Translations under genes and position numbers: made by a program | The notes under the pieces: model-generated | Database searches by the model: none | The model's input: the letters and a program-made list of their open reading frames with translations, nothing else | Told to the model about the DNA's origin: nothing | DNA from: Flaveria trinervia | Lineage: Eukaryota; Streptophyta; Magnoliopsida; Asterales; Asteraceae | DNA: 64,000 nucleotides | Reading direction: 5' to 3' | NCBI GenBank assembly: GCA_025506515.1 | Contig: CM046452.1 | Coordinates: forward strand, 43,161,591 to 43,225,590 | Shown here: positions 23,341 to 35,023 of the stretch, piece by piece | Layout: the number at the start of each line of letters is the position of its first letter | How positions within the stretch are numbered: position 1 is the first letter of the stretch

Positions 23341-23983
23341 TCATGGAAGCTCCAAAATGTAGAAGAAGACAAGTGAAAACTTGCCTTCAAAAGAAAAGCT
23401 AATCTCAGAAGAAAGGAGTACTTCCAAAGTACTGAAGCCTGCTGCAGTTGTTAAAACTTTCGAAGCATTGAAGGTCAAGTCTAAGCATCCAAAGGTGGCA
23501 TGGAAGACAAAGAAAGACCATGTGACTAAAAGTTCTTCATCAACATCAGCAAATGATCCTCCAAATCTAACAATAGGATCAATTACTGTTGCATTGTCTT
23601 CAACTTCTTTTGATAAGCCTAAGACGAACAAGGCTTGGGTTTCTGAATGTAACTAACCATATCTTTTATGCAGGAATAGCTAAAGACAAACAGGAATGTA
23701 TGGATCATTGACAGTGGATTTGCACGTGACAAGCAATGGTTCTCTACTTCAAAATTTTGGAAAAATCGATGGAGGACCAGTTTTTTTAGGAGGAGATGCT
23801 AGAGGTTACATTACTAGAAGGCGTAGGGTCATAGATGGTAAGCTGACCATTGAAAAGGTAAACTTTGTCAAGGAGCTTGGATGCAATCTTTTAAATGTAT
23901 CTGAATTTTGTGATCAGAGACATAACATGCTTTTCACTAAGCATGACTGCATTGTTCTCAAGTCTGGGCTGGTCATTCCTTAG
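23341..23983 (+). pseudogene. copia D protease region
   Basis: 23381-23656 is a basic, Ser-rich linker ending TNKAWVS. Then, in changing frames, VWIIDSGFARD (active-site DSG; the usual Cys after it is Phe and the HMTG part is degenerate), SLLQNFGKIDGGPVFLGGDARGYIT.., LTIEKVNFVKELGCNLLNVSEFCDQ. This is the protease and pre-integrase region of copia. Confidence 0.82.
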
Positions 23984-24000
23984 GAGCATATCCTGCTCAA

Positions 24001-25050
24001 AGCCCCAGGAGAGGGAATATGTACAAGATGGACTTACAAGAAACATCTCCTTTAGGAGAAGTTTCATGCTTTCTATCTAAAGCGAATAGTGATGAATCTT
24101 TCCTCTCGCACAAAAGAATATGCCATGTAAACTTTAAAAACATGAATAAATTGATTAAGAATGATTTGGTAACTAGAATGCCAAAGAAAGAGTTTACAAG
24201 TGATGACCACTATGTTACATGCCTCAAGGGAAGTAACACAAGGTATCTCACAAGCCAAAGAAAAGAAATTTTGTCACTACACCCTACACTTATTACATAT
24301 GGATCTATTTGGCCCTACTAGTGTAATGAGTCAAGGAAGGACCTCATATTGTTTAGTGATCAGTGATAACTTTACAAGATTCACTTAGGTCTTCTTTCTT
24401 AAAACTAAGGATGAGACTCTGAAGATCTTGAAAAGATTCATCTTAAATAATGAGAATCAATGTGATCACAAGGTCAAGACCATAAGATGTGATCAGGGAA
24501 CCAAATTTAAGAATTAAATCCTTGATGCATTTCGTGATGAAAAGGGTATTAGAAGACAATATATTGCTCCCAGGACTCCTAAGCAAAATGGTGTTGCTGA
24601 GAGGAGAAACAGGACACTAATTGAAGTTGCAAGAACTATGTTTTCGATTCTAAACTACCCACACCTTTGGGTAGAAGTATTAAACACTACTTGTTATGTG
24701 AAAAATAGAGTTTTAGTAGTCACAACTCATGGTAAGACTCCGTATGAACTTTAGCACAAAAGAAAACATTTATTGGTTTTCCCAGGTCATTTGGATGTCC
24801 TTGTACCATCTTGAATACCAAAGACCAAATAGCCAAATTTGATGAGAAATCATATGATAGGCATTTTATTGGATACTCTTCTCAAGCTAAGACTTATAAA
24901 GTATACAATCTTAGAACTAAAGTAGTTGAGGAGTCAGCCAATGTGATTTTCAATGAGCACACTCCTAGTGTGAAAGGTCTTGGTCCTAATTGGTTGTTTG
25001 ATCTTGATTTAGTTACTAACTATTTTAACAAATCTTGTGAGAATGTTTGA
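24001..25050 (+). pseudogene. copia D integrase
   Basis: HHCC region SHKRICHVNFKNMNKL..HYVTCLKGS (first His context altered). Core in alternating frames: HMDLFGPTSVMSQGRTSYCLVISDN (Asp), TIRCDQGTKFKN (Asp), APRTPKQNGVAERRNRTLIEVARTM (Glu). 24811-25050 carries NTKDQIAKFDEKSYDRHFIGYSSQAKTYKVYNLRTKVVEESANVIF..WLFDLD, the post-core segment. All three acidic residues remain, but stops and frameshifts break the frame repeatedly. Confidence 0.85.
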
Positions 25051-25539
25051 GGATCCATAAATATCTTACCAACAAGAGATACTGATCCAAGATTTGAGCT
25101 GAGAAGACCTTCAGACAACACTATTTTAGCTCCAGTGGTAACTAATCCTACATTTGGAGTTCCTATGAGCACTATTTTGTCAAATTCAGTTGATGCATCT
25201 GAGGTGCCACCAAATTCCCGCTCAGAGGCACAATAATCATATGAAGAAGCTTAAAATGTAGTAGGAAATGGTGGTGGTGATAGTGATCAAGAGTTTCTTG
25301 ATGCTAACAAGCACTCCATTGAAGATAATTAAATGATGCTAACATGCACTCCATCAATGCCTGATCTAAATTCCTTAATTTAGGTCTCTCCAAGCAATTT
25401 GTTATGATCCCTCAACTTAGGATCCACAAGTCTCACCCTACCACAAACATCATTAGAAATGTTAATACACGGGTAAGAACAAGAGGACAAACCCATGATG
25501 CAAATGTTTGTCTTCACTCTTGTTTATTGTCCGGATAGA

Positions 25540-26270
25540 GCTAAAGAAAGTTGATAAGGCTTTAAAGGATAAAAAGTTGGGTTGAAGCTATGTAAGAGAA
25601 GCTGATTCAATTCAAATGGCAAAAGGCTTGGAACCTATGTTCTCTCCCTTAAGGGAAGACTAGAATAGAAACCAAATGGATGTTTATAAATAGATTGATG
25701 ATAGAGGACTTCTCATAAAAAACAAGGCAAGACTAGTTGTCCAAGGGTACACACAAGAAGAAGAAATTGATTACATAGATGTATGTGCTCTTGTAGCAAG
25801 ACTTGAAGTTGTCAGAATATTCCTACCTTTTATTGCATCCAAGGATTTCAAGGTCTACCAACTTAATGTGAAGTGTGCTTTTCTATATAGGGTGATTGAT
25901 GAAGAGATGTATGACAAACAACCACCTGGGTTTTTAGATCCTGATCATCCCGACTATGTCTGCAAGCTTGGTAAAGCTCTTTTTGGGTTGCACCAAGCTC
26001 CAAGGAAGTGGTATGAGATTTTATCTCAGTATCTCTGCCAGCATGGTTACAAAAAGGGTACTATAGATGGAACTCTCTACATCACATAGACAATGAATAA
26101 CTTAATGCAAGTTCAAGTATATGTAGATGACATTATCTTTGGTTCAACTAATCCAAAGCTCTGCAAAGACTTTAAGAAGTTGATGAAGAATAGATTTGAA
26201 ATGAGTGCCATGGGGGAACTCAATTTTTTTTAGGAATTCAAGTGAAGCAAGTGGATAGTGGCATCTTCAT
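25540..26270 (+). pseudogene. copia D reverse transcriptase
   Basis: Degenerate start, then ARLVVQGYTQEEEIDYIDVCALVARLE, 25868-26089 DEEMYDKQPPGFLDPDHPDYVCKLGKALFGLHQAPRKWYEILSQYL, a stop, then VQVYVDDIIFGSTNPKLCKDFKKLM (YVDD intact near 26119-26130) and MSAMGELNFF. Typical copia RT with several stops. Confidence 0.86.
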
Positions 26271-27063
26271 AAGTCACTTAAGTATGCACAAGACATACTT
26301 ACAATATTCAACATGACTGACTATAAGATGGCAAAAATAGCCATAGCGAGAAACCACTTCCTTGGACCAGACATTGAGGGGGAGTGTGTAGATAAACACC
26401 TTTACTAGGCTATGATTGGGTCTCTTATATATCTTATAGCTAGCAGGCCTGATATCATGTTGGCCACATGTATTTGTTCAAGATATCAAGCCAACGCCAA
26501 GATGTCACACCTAGTCACTATCAAAAGGATTCTAAGATACCTCAAAGGTGCTGCCGCACTAGGCCTTTGGTATCCAAATTATCCTAACTTCAATTTGTAT
26601 GCATATACCAGTAGTGACTATGGTGGTGGTTGCAATATGACTGCAAAGTCTACATCTAAGGGTTCTCAATTCCTTGGCGGAAGGATTGTCTCATGGCAAT
26701 GCACGAAACAATCTTGTGTGTCTGCATCAACTACTAAGCTGAATACATTGCTGATGCAAGCTATTGTGCTCAAGTTCTTTAGATTTAGAATCAGATTTTG
26801 GACTATGATATGAACTTCAAACGGACTCCCATCCACATAGACAACAATAGTGTTATCTCTGTTATAGAGAATCCTATGTAGCACTCAAGGAAAAACACAT
26901 CAACATCAGGTATCATTTAATTAGAGAGAACTTTGAAAAAGGATTAATCAAACTAGTCAAAGTTAACACAAATGAAAAATATGTTAATCTGTTTACCAAA
27001 GCTTAGGATAAACAGAGATTTAAATATCTTATATCAGCTATTGGAATGATTAACTTTGAGTAG
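26271..27063 (+). pseudogene. copia D RNase H and pol end
   Basis: 26412-26813: MIGSLIYLIASRPDIMLATCICSRYQ, IKRILRYLKGAAALGLWYPN, AYTSSDYGGGCNM (first Asp kept in SSDYGG), FLGGRIVSWQCTKQS. A shift follows, then TPIHIDNNSV- and KHINIRYHLIRENFEKGLI-like pieces and a final FKYLISAIGMINFE with a stop at about 27061. This is the usual end of copia pol. Confidence 0.84.
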
Positions 27064-27644
27064 ATTTTTCTTGAAACTTAATTCATATTATTTCTAAAAT
27101 ATGTGTGTGTCCTAAGTTGTCTATTTCATCACCTTCATAAGCCCTTGATTACTTTGGAAGAAATATCTTTAAAAATTTTACCTCTTAGCTTATCTGGAAT
27201 TTTGATCATTTTTACTTCAGAAGATATCTCTTTACCTTTGGAAGGATTTATGTCATTCAAAACAAATAACTACTTATTTTAGCTTACCATCGGCGGAAAT
27301 TTTTCAAAATATCTTCCGAAGCATAAATTAATATAAGTACTTATATGTTCTTAAAGAACAATTTTCTTCCGAAAGCAATTACGTCTCAGAAGCTTTTATT
27401 CTTCTTTAAAAAAAGTCACCAAGTCTTAACATCTTCTAAAGCAAAATTTCCTATAATCTTCGAAATTTCTTCTGAAACCATTTTAGCTTTGGAAGCTTTT
27501 TATCAAAACTTCTGAAGAGAAAACATGTTCGGAAGATTTTAAACTTCTAAGATAACCAACTTTTTGGGTACTTTTTCAGAGGTGGGACCTACATCTGGAT
27601 TTTATAGTTTATCCTCCTTCATTAACTTTGTTTCAATTCCAATT
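27064..27644 (+). other. spacer of copia D with TCTTCYGAAGC-type repeats
   Basis: No coding sequence recognised. From about 27150 to 27545 there are many imperfect units related to TCTTCCGAAGC (CTTCAGAAGATATC, CTTTGGAAGG, CTTCCGAAGCAT, TCTTCCGAAAGC, CTCAGAAGCTTTT, GGAAGCTTTT). The same motif family occurs in the D LTR just upstream of its TATA box. Confidence 0.65.
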
Positions 27645-27659
27645 CATATAAATATACCC
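27645..27659 (+). promoter_or_regulatory. putative internal TATA box before the D accessory ORF
   Basis: CATATAAATATACCC lies 110 bases upstream of the ATG at 27769, right after the repeat array. A pyrimidine-rich leader (CTCTTTTACTCTCTTC) follows. Geometry fits a plant TATA promoter for the accessory ORF. Confidence 0.45.
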
Positions 27660-27768
27660 AATGGTTCCCCCCTCTTTTACTCTCTTCTTTATCCGAAAAC
27701 ACTTCTATACCTAAATTCATCTGAAACTGACTTTTTTCTTATCTTCCTTCACCTTAAAGCTTTCCCAA

Positions 27769-29701
27769 ATGGCAAACCTTGACCCTAAACAAACCTTGGT
27801 TTCTCTATGCAACTCCACAGGCAGCACAATTAGGTTGCTCTATTGGACTCTGAGAAAGATCAAAGTTTCTTAGAGGTCTGTCGTTTCCTTCTTTGTCTAA
27901 CTACTTTACCTCCCTTACCGTTGATCCTCCTTTCTATGAGAATCATCTGTTGGAATTTTGGAATACCCGTCAAGAAGTCATTATGGATGGGGAGAAGGTA
28001 TTGTATGCCACAATGCAGGGGAGGACAATCTTCATCACTCCAGGCACCATAAACACACATCTTCAGCTGGATGATGTAAAAGGTGAATAGTCCTTCCCCA
28101 AAGCTATTGTCAAACACTCTTTCTAGCAGATGGGCTATGAGGGATATTTTTCTATAAAATCTTTAGGAAAGAGAAGGTCTCATCTCAATGGAAGTATCTA
28201 CTTCATGTGGTTATCCATAGCTTGTCCAACAAGCATGAAGGATGGGACCAGATTCCTGAAGATCTCACCTTTATAGTTCATGGGATGGTTTAGGGGATCA
28301 AGTAGTACTTACAATTTGTGTATACAAATTTACTTGCTAAATTAGACTCCTTAGAGTATTACATGTTCTATAGATATTGTGCATTCTTAATTGTGATCGG
28401 GACTCATAGTTAAAGGGAATAGGTAATATTCTTAAATTGGGATTGATGAAGCCCAGTATCCTTAAGACAATGAAGTCCAACAGTTGGCTTCTCAAGGGTA
28501 GAAACAACCCTTGTCCCCAAAATATTAGAGCTCATTGCTCAAGGTGACAACCTAGCAACACAAGCTAGTGTTGAACCCACACCTTTTACTTCTCAACAAC
28601 CAAAATAGCCACAAATCATCCACACCTATCAAAGAAAATCTAAACGAACCCCTGCTCAAGCTACTAAGCTTATGTAGGCCCCCATATCATCACCCATGGA
28701 AGAAGAAATTGACACTTGAGCTCCCACTTCTCCTAAGGAGCAAACCACTCCCATCTCTCAAATGATTAGTGCTAAGGTTCCTCATGCTCATCCTAACGAG
28801 CTCACAAGCCCAACAACCTTAAGCATTCACTATGGGTCTCAAAACTCTAGTGATCAACTTTTAGGGGAAAGTTACCATCCCCAGCCTCTTGATCTCAAAT
28901 AACTAGATCCTAACCTTGACTTCTATAGTGATGAAGACTTGGGCTTCAGTGAGTATCATGAGTGTCTTTACTCTTCCCCTGCTTAAAGAAAGATGAGTAC
29001 TCAAGTCTCTCCCGTGTCTAGCCCATATCATTCGCCCATTACTGAGGTGGATCTCCTTGAAATTGTTTAGGAGGTCCATATGAAGAGGCTCTCACTATTG
29101 CAAATGATTACATTATTAAGACCTCAACCATGGCAACAGCCAAGAATAATACGCTCGTGATGAGGAAGAATACTTTGGTCCTATTTCTGATGAAGATGAG
29201 GGGAATTTGAGACTAAAGGTGCAAAACTATCAAAAACATACACTTACCTAATCTTTAAGGTTAGTCACATAGAATCTCAGGTGACTACCCTACAAAACAG
29301 GGTCAATGATCAGCAACTTGAGATTTCTTATCTCAAGGAGAAACTAGCTGGGAGACCTTTAAGGAGAGCTCATCTATGAACACAAGAACCTATGGATGTG
29401 ATAAACCTAACTCCTAGCTCATCTATGCAAGAGGGTGATGCTAGCAAAAAGGGGGAGAAAGTCTTAATAATCACCTATGAGCTTCAAATTTTGTTTGAGG
29501 AGGGTATTCCAAGGGAATGTCATCCCCCCCAAGGAGATTCAAGTTACAATTTAGGGTGGAGGTATGATGCAGAGAGAAGAGCCCTCACACTTCATAGACT
29601 TCAAGGGCAGCAAGAGATATTCAACTTTCAAACCTTGAACTACTATGAAGGTCTTGATCTTCTCAAGATACCACTTTCCAATTTAACTCATCATAGGCAA
29701 G
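27769..29701 (+). pseudogene. accessory ORF of copia D, N-terminal part
   Basis: Likely start at ATG 27769 (MANLDPKQTLVSLCNST), then frame changes. 27893-28090 has SLTVDPPFYENHLLEFWNTRQEVIMDGEKVLYATMQGRTIFITPGTINTHLQLDD, which shares with the accessory ORFs of B and H the layout FW-x-[ST]..(about 20)..I.I....[IL]...L.L.D. Further on come Pro/Ser/Thr-rich and acidic stretches. 29392-29706 is open: STYELQ.. with GWRYDAERRALTLHRLQGQQEIFNFQTLNYYEGLDLLKI. It is broken by solo LTR E. Product unknown; such ORFs recur in plant copia elements, without an established function that I can name. Confidence 0.6.
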
Positions 29702-29844
29702 TGTAACGCCCCGAGTAAAGTATAAGCGATAATAATGAGCTTAGACGAAATCATTTAATGAAAATAAGATGGATATGAGTTATGACCGAGTTAACTCTTC
29801 GGGTTATGAGTTTGACGAGTTTAAGATCCCAGGAACGCCCGATA

Positions 29845-29853
29845 TATATAAAG
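29845..29853 (+). promoter_or_regulatory. TATA box of solo LTR E
   Basis: TATATAAAG about 143 bp into the LTR, at the same relative position as the TATA box of the C LTRs. CTCTAGTTCTAGAGAGAGAG follows. Confidence 0.6.
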
Positions 29854-30229
29854 GGATCAGCTTGAGCAACTCTCATTTGCAACTTAACACTCTAGTTCTA
29901 GAGAGAGAGTAGAGAGGGAAAGTAAAGAGAAGTGACGATTCTAGGCTCGGTTGATCTCTAGATTGAAGACCGGTGTTCGTGGGCATCCAAACAACAAGAA
30001 AACACCACGAATCTAGGTAAGAAACATCATTTAATCGTTCCTTTTAATGTAAACCCGGATTCTAGGTTTGGGTTTTTTGAAAGTGGCAAAGATTCGCCCA
30101 AACTTACGTTTATGTGTAAGAAAACATGTAAGAAGCTTAGATAGAGCTTATTGGGTGATAAACCAACTTTTTGGATTTAAAATATTGAAGTTTTGGGTCA
30201 AAAATGGGTTGGTTCGTATTTTTCAGCCC

Positions 30230-30480
30230 GTTCTGCGAAACTGGGTGTTCATCCAGCAAAATTAGATATTCTTCCAGCGAAACTGCAGATCTTCCTGTGA
30301 AAATATAGTTTCGCAGACATGGTTTTCCAACAAAAGTTGGGCGAAACTGGCAACAAAACTGGCAGCGAAGATGCCAGCAAAACATCTAGCGAAACTGCTG
30401 GCGAAACTAGCAGCGAAACTGCTGGCGAAACTAGCAGCAAAACTACTGATCTTGCAGCGAAATTAGCAGCGAACTTAGGC
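30230..30480 (+). repeat. GCGAAACT-type repeat array in solo LTR E
   Basis: About 14 imperfect units on the pattern AGCGAAACTGCTGGCGAAACT, e.g. CTAGCGAAACTGCTGGCGAAAC, with looser units (CCAGCAAAACATC) at the edges. It occupies the leader part of the LTR, where the C LTRs have a quite different (GCGCATGAG) array. Confidence 0.85.
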
Positions 30481-31243
30481 AGAAGTTAACTCCCTTGGGT
30501 GTTAGCTTATCTACAGGCTCTGTAGTGCAACCCTTGCTTTGAATGCTTGATTGTGAAGCTACTCATCGAGTACAGGTGAGTTCTAGATCCCCTATTTTAA
30601 AGGTTTTAAACTAGTTTGGGGCTGGAAATGCATACTAAATATACGTTTTAAACGACCAAGATTTTAAGAGGTTTTAACGGGAAGATCAATTTTTCTATAA
30701 GGGAATGCATACTATATATACGTTTTAAACGACTTGGTCAGCGTGACCCCAGCCAGGGGCTGCTGCCCCTAGGACCCCGCTATCCCACAGAGGGTCGGTT
30801 ATGTTCTGTGATGGCTTGGACTTGTTGGGCATGTGTATGTGTATGTGAATTGATGATGCATGATGTTATGATGATGTGTGATGGGGTATGTGATGTTTAT
30901 GTGATGCTATGTATGTTCATGTTATGTTTTCTTACGTTCCTATTACGTATTATTCCGTGACTTATGTGTTATGATTAGGGAATGAACGAAAAATATTATG
31001 TAACATAAAGTGGAAGTTAATGATAATGATAAGAGGAATGTAAGTAAGAACGAATGCATGCATTAATGAGTGAATGAAAGTAAGAAAGCCTTGCAAGCAA
31101 TGTATGGAGGTTCACACCTAATGAAGGGTGTTAGCTCAACTGTGTGCGGGTTAGCTACCCTAGAAGGATGCACACTGGGGTCTAATCTTTGTGATTGACC
31201 ATACGTATAGGATCCTTGTCGCTTGGCCTAGGTACTTGAGTCA

Positions 31244-31415
31244 GCTTCGTGCATAAAGTTCGAGGTCTATGATAGACCTCAGCCCAGTAACTAGCTTCGT
31301 GCATAATGTTCGGGGTATAGCACATGGCATTGGTCCGGAATGAAAGATGAATGATAATGATGAGTGTACTTGCCCCAGGCCCTAGGGTCAGGTTCGTGCA
31401 CAATGTTTGGGGTAC
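31244..31415 (+). repeat. three copies of a TTCGTGCATAATGTTCGGGGT motif in LTR E
   Basis: Near 31245, 31295 and 31393, spaced about 50 and 98 bp, with changes in each unit. C LTRs carry one reverse-complement equivalent (CCCCGAACATTGTGCACGAA). Confidence 0.75.
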
Positions 31416-31620
31416 AGTACATGTCATCAGAAGTTAATTAATGTACGAAAGATAAGTAAAGAAGATTATGAATGAAAGTGAAAGATAACGATGACATACG
31501 ATGATGAATGAACGAAATTTAACGAATGAATGATCAAAGATAATAATGCTATTATCTATGTGTACGTATAATGCATGATCACGAATGAAAGTAATGAACG
31601 GTTGTAAAAGGATATAAAGT

Positions 31621-31625
31621 ATTTT
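31621..31625. repeat. target-site duplication of copia B (ATTTT)
   Basis: ATTTT left of B, matching ATTTT at 54349-54353 right of B. Confidence 0.85.
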
Positions 31626-31937
31626 TGATTAGGATCAATTGAGCTAATCTGTGATGATATGTGAACACAATTCAAAGAAAACACATACAAAGTAATCGAA
31701 TTCAAACAAGATATTAACCAATTCACAGTTTCATTAATATCAAGCATAGACAATTACAAGTAATGAGCAGTAGTTCGTTCACTATCTTCAAAACTACTAC
31801 TAACTAACAATCTAAGCTATTTATACTGAAAACAAAAAGTAAAGGAACTAACTAGTTACACAAATAGTCTCTATACTATTAGAAAATGTTAAAAGACAAC
31901 TAAAGACAGCATGTTAATCTTTCTTAGAGCACTAACA
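31626..31937 (-). repeat. 3' LTR of copia B
   Basis: 312 bp, TGATTAGGATC to CACTAACA, exactly the length of its partner. A TATA box, TATAAATAG on the minus strand, lies near 31817-31826. Confidence 0.92.
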
Positions 31938-31938
31938 A

Positions 31939-31950
31939 TACTCCCCCTAA
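31939..31950 (-). other. terminal polypurine tract of copia B
   Basis: Minus strand TTAGGGGGAGTA, next to the 3' LTR. The same 12 bases recur at 36905-36916. Confidence 0.85.
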
Positions 31951-32073
31951 GATTGACATGGTCTTCTGTCTTCTTTTCCATATTCAACTTTATCTTCAGC
32001 CTTTATCTTCAACTCTTTGTCTTCATCCTTCAAAGAAATCTTTTGGTTCTTCTTTGACCTTAAACATCGGCTT

Positions 32074-33593
32074 CTGTTAGTACATCTCTAATTCTTTCAA
32101 AGCATTTGAAATTGCAAACTTGAATTTTCTTGCAAGAATGCCTTGTTCGGGTTTAGCTTCATTCGTCTTAATCTCCATCTGGTTCATTCTCTCCAACGTA
32201 TCTTTTGAAAGACATGAGATATCAATGTTAGCATATAACTCAATAGGCTTTTGACTTTCCTTTGAGTATACTTCTAGTACTCCTTTCCTTGATATTCTCA
32301 TGAATTCAATATCTTTAATATAATTCTTGACAATGTTGGCATAAGCAAGAGCCTTTCTTAGAGATATTCTTTCCATAGCTGCATTCATCATATTAATAAT
32401 GGAAATGAAATATTTCTTGTCTTGCTCTGCTATTTCAGGATATACTTTCTCAAATTTTTGTACAGACAAAAATGAGATATAACTCGGATGTAAAAGCTTT
32501 AGCTCAAAAACTCCAAATAAAGTAATCATGTCCTCATCCCATCTTTCTAAATTTCAGACCAACTTAAGCTTCAATATCTTGGTGTTATAAAACCATCTGA
32601 GGATTGGCTTTGAGTTTTGATTACCATCTATCACTTTCAGACCAGATGTAGTTGTAACTTCTCAAAATACTTGTCACAAAATTCAATCATAGAATGTTCC
32701 TCCTCTGATTGTAATCCCTTGAGCTTTTTATTATTCTTCATAGTAACAAAATACTCTTTATCTTCTTGCTCACATCTTGTATTAATAAAATTACTTGATC
32801 GATCCAATCCTCTTCTTAATAATTCTACAACATCTTGCCACATTTTGAATCAGAAGGATTAATCAGAGGTAATCTATTCAGCTCCTTCAGATCTTGCACT
32901 GGAAGTTTTATGATACTAGAGTAAAAGTGATATACATCACACATAGTATTTACTCTCTTTATAAAAAATGCATCGAATACTTCATCATACTTCCATGCGA
33001 TAATCTTTACTTGGTTGGTAAATCTGGAGCAATCATAGCATTTAGTAGTTCAGCAACTGATTGTCCTCTTTGCAATACGTTTCTTACTAAGTCTCTAGTT
33101 GTTCTTGAATTATAAAAAATATGCCTTTGTTCAGTAGAGGCTTTGTAAGTTGTCTTTCTGGATCAACAAACATTTCAATCAACTCTTTTTTGTGAACATT
33201 TCATCATCAATTCTTGACATTTGTTTGATCTCCTATGGTTTTAACATTCTTGTTCTCTTTGTTATTTCAAGATACTAAGGATTATCGGTATCAAGTACTA
33301 TCATTTTCTTCAATTGTTTCTCAGTCTCTTGAAAACTTCTGACAAGGTTCCTCAGTGATACAAATTGTATCTTTTTAGTTTCCTCCAAGGGTAGTTTCTA
33401 GATTGCAACCATGATCTTAGAGCTGGAATACTCATATCTCTAGATCAGGATGGTGCAACTCAGAGCTAGATAGTTCTTCTACATTAATCACTTCTTTTGC
33501 TCTTGTCCATTCACCATGCTCAATAACAATCTCATTTGGATCTACTGGTGCAACTGACTCTACATAAATACATTTCTCATATTCATCGTTAAT
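32074..33593 (-). pseudogene. accessory ORF of copia B, C-terminal part
   Basis: Frames 32637-32843 (VELLRRGLDRSSNF..KNNKKLKGLQSEEEHSMIEFCDKYFEKLQL) and 32077-32529 (YISFLSVQKFEKVYPEIAEQDKKYFISIINMMNAAMERISLRKALAYANIVKNYIKDIEFMRISRKGVLEVY..IELYANIDISCLSKDTLERMNQ) run in the sense of the element and end 124 bp before the polypurine tract. They look like one protein broken by shifts. The last frame is a well-kept, soluble-looking alpha-helical region. No known family identified. Confidence 0.55.
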
Positions 33594-34238
33594 CTAAGAA
33601 ACAGTCAGTCCGTCCAAATATACACGATTGTATTTCATCTTCACAAGATAATTATATCTTTCTTCAAAGTCTTGTGGTACTTCATCTTGTTCGTGAGTAT
33701 GTTCTTGTGAAGAGAAATGTGATACAAATTGAGCTTCATCAATATCTTCATCATCTAGAACTTCATCATACCAATCATCATTGTATACTTCCTCAATATA
33801 TTCTAAAGCCTCAATTTGTTCTTGTACATTCTGTTCTTCAATAGTTTCTTTAGTTCTTTGCATATTAGAAGATGATTCAGTTAGAATTGTATCTTCTACT
33901 TCATCTACTTTTCTTCTACCTTCTATCTGCTCAAGATTTTCATCAACATTTATGTCGGTACTTATCACTTGTACTGGTGAGATAGGCTTCTGGGCTTCTT
34001 TTTCTTTTAGCAAATCATCTTTGAGTTTTTTTTTATTTTCTTCAGTTAGTTTCTTGAACTTCTCCTCAAGAATGTCATAGTCTTTGATCATAACTTCAAA
34101 ATTCTTGATTACATCTTCTTTATCTTTAGCAAACCTCACAATCTTTTCATCTTTTGAGGCATTTTCTTCAGTCAACTTTAAGTTTTCATCCTTAAGCTTT
34201 TGAATTTCTTTTTCAAGAGATATGTTTATCTCTTTCAT
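33594..34238 (-). pseudogene. accessory ORF of copia B, coiled-coil part
   Basis: 214 open codons. The first ~75 residues (EINISLEKEIQKLKDENLKL..) are a heptad-rich, Lys/Glu-rich coiled coil. The rest is acidic, with HTHEQDEVPQDFEERYNYLVKMKYNRVYLD at the end. It opens three bases after the stop of the upstream acidic frame, so it is probably the same protein split by one stop. Confidence 0.6.
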
Positions 34239-34241
34239 CCT

Positions 34242-34916
34242 TTAATTCTCCAATTTCAACTCTTCAAGCTCTTTCTCTTTACTCAAATTTTCTTCTTTTA
34301 ATCTTTCCTTCTCATCAATGTCCACTGTCTCCTCTGTTTGTATAGACACATTGTATGTCATACTCACAGGAACTTCTTCTACTCCTTCGTTAACATCAAC
34401 TTCAAATACTGGATTGTATAATATATCATTCATAAAATCAGGATCAAAGGTTTGATTTTGTGAATCTATTTCATGTACAGCTTCCTCATGAATGTCATCA
34501 ACATTTCCTTCATCCATATTTTGTGGTTCATCTCCCGTATCTTCCTCATTTATTTCTTCAGTTTCTTCTTGATGTGCTTCAGTGGCACCATCATTTACAT
34601 CATGATCATCATTGTCATCACTTTCTTCACTTGATGGGCTTTCAGAAACATCATCCTCACTTTCTTCATCATCTTCTACATCCTCAATCAAATCATTTGG
34701 ATCTATTGGTTCTTCTTCAGATAGATGAAAGTGTTGCTTATTAATATCTACTTCATTCATTGCTACATTCCTAATATACTCAAATACTGGAATGTTTTGA
34801 GTACCAGTGATCATTGCCAGTCTTTTGTAAACAGCATCTGACATGTGCTCTAACTGTATCTTTTCACCAGTAACTCCTTCAGCATACAAATCTTGATTTG
34901 CTTCATTAATGAGCAA
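34242..34916 (-). pseudogene. accessory ORF of copia B, acidic middle part
   Basis: 224 codons: LINEANQDLYAEGVTGEKIQLEHMSDAVYKRLAMITGTQNIPVFEYIRNVAMNE, then a long Asp/Glu/Ser-rich stretch, ending in the start of the coiled coil (RLKEENLSKEKELEELKLEN). It continues the N-terminal frame at 35024-35533 after a shift near 34960. The D accessory ORF also has acidic stretches but no close match seen by eye. Confidence 0.6.
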
Positions 34917-35023
34917 CTAAAGGAATCTTGGGTACACCAAGTATTTATTCCTCACTCTTCTTTCAAGGTTGAACATGAAACCATTCATTATCCACTTAGA
35001 CATACTGAATCTTCTATTTGTAG

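Noticed and set aside
34460..34744. 94-codon His/Leu-rich plus-strand frame
   Set aside because: Antisense shadow of the acidic accessory ORF: Asp/Glu codons read backward give His/Leu.
33594..34916. Reading the B accessory ORF as an envelope gene
   Set aside because: No signal peptide, membrane segment or cleavage motif is visible; the region is acidic and coiled-coil.
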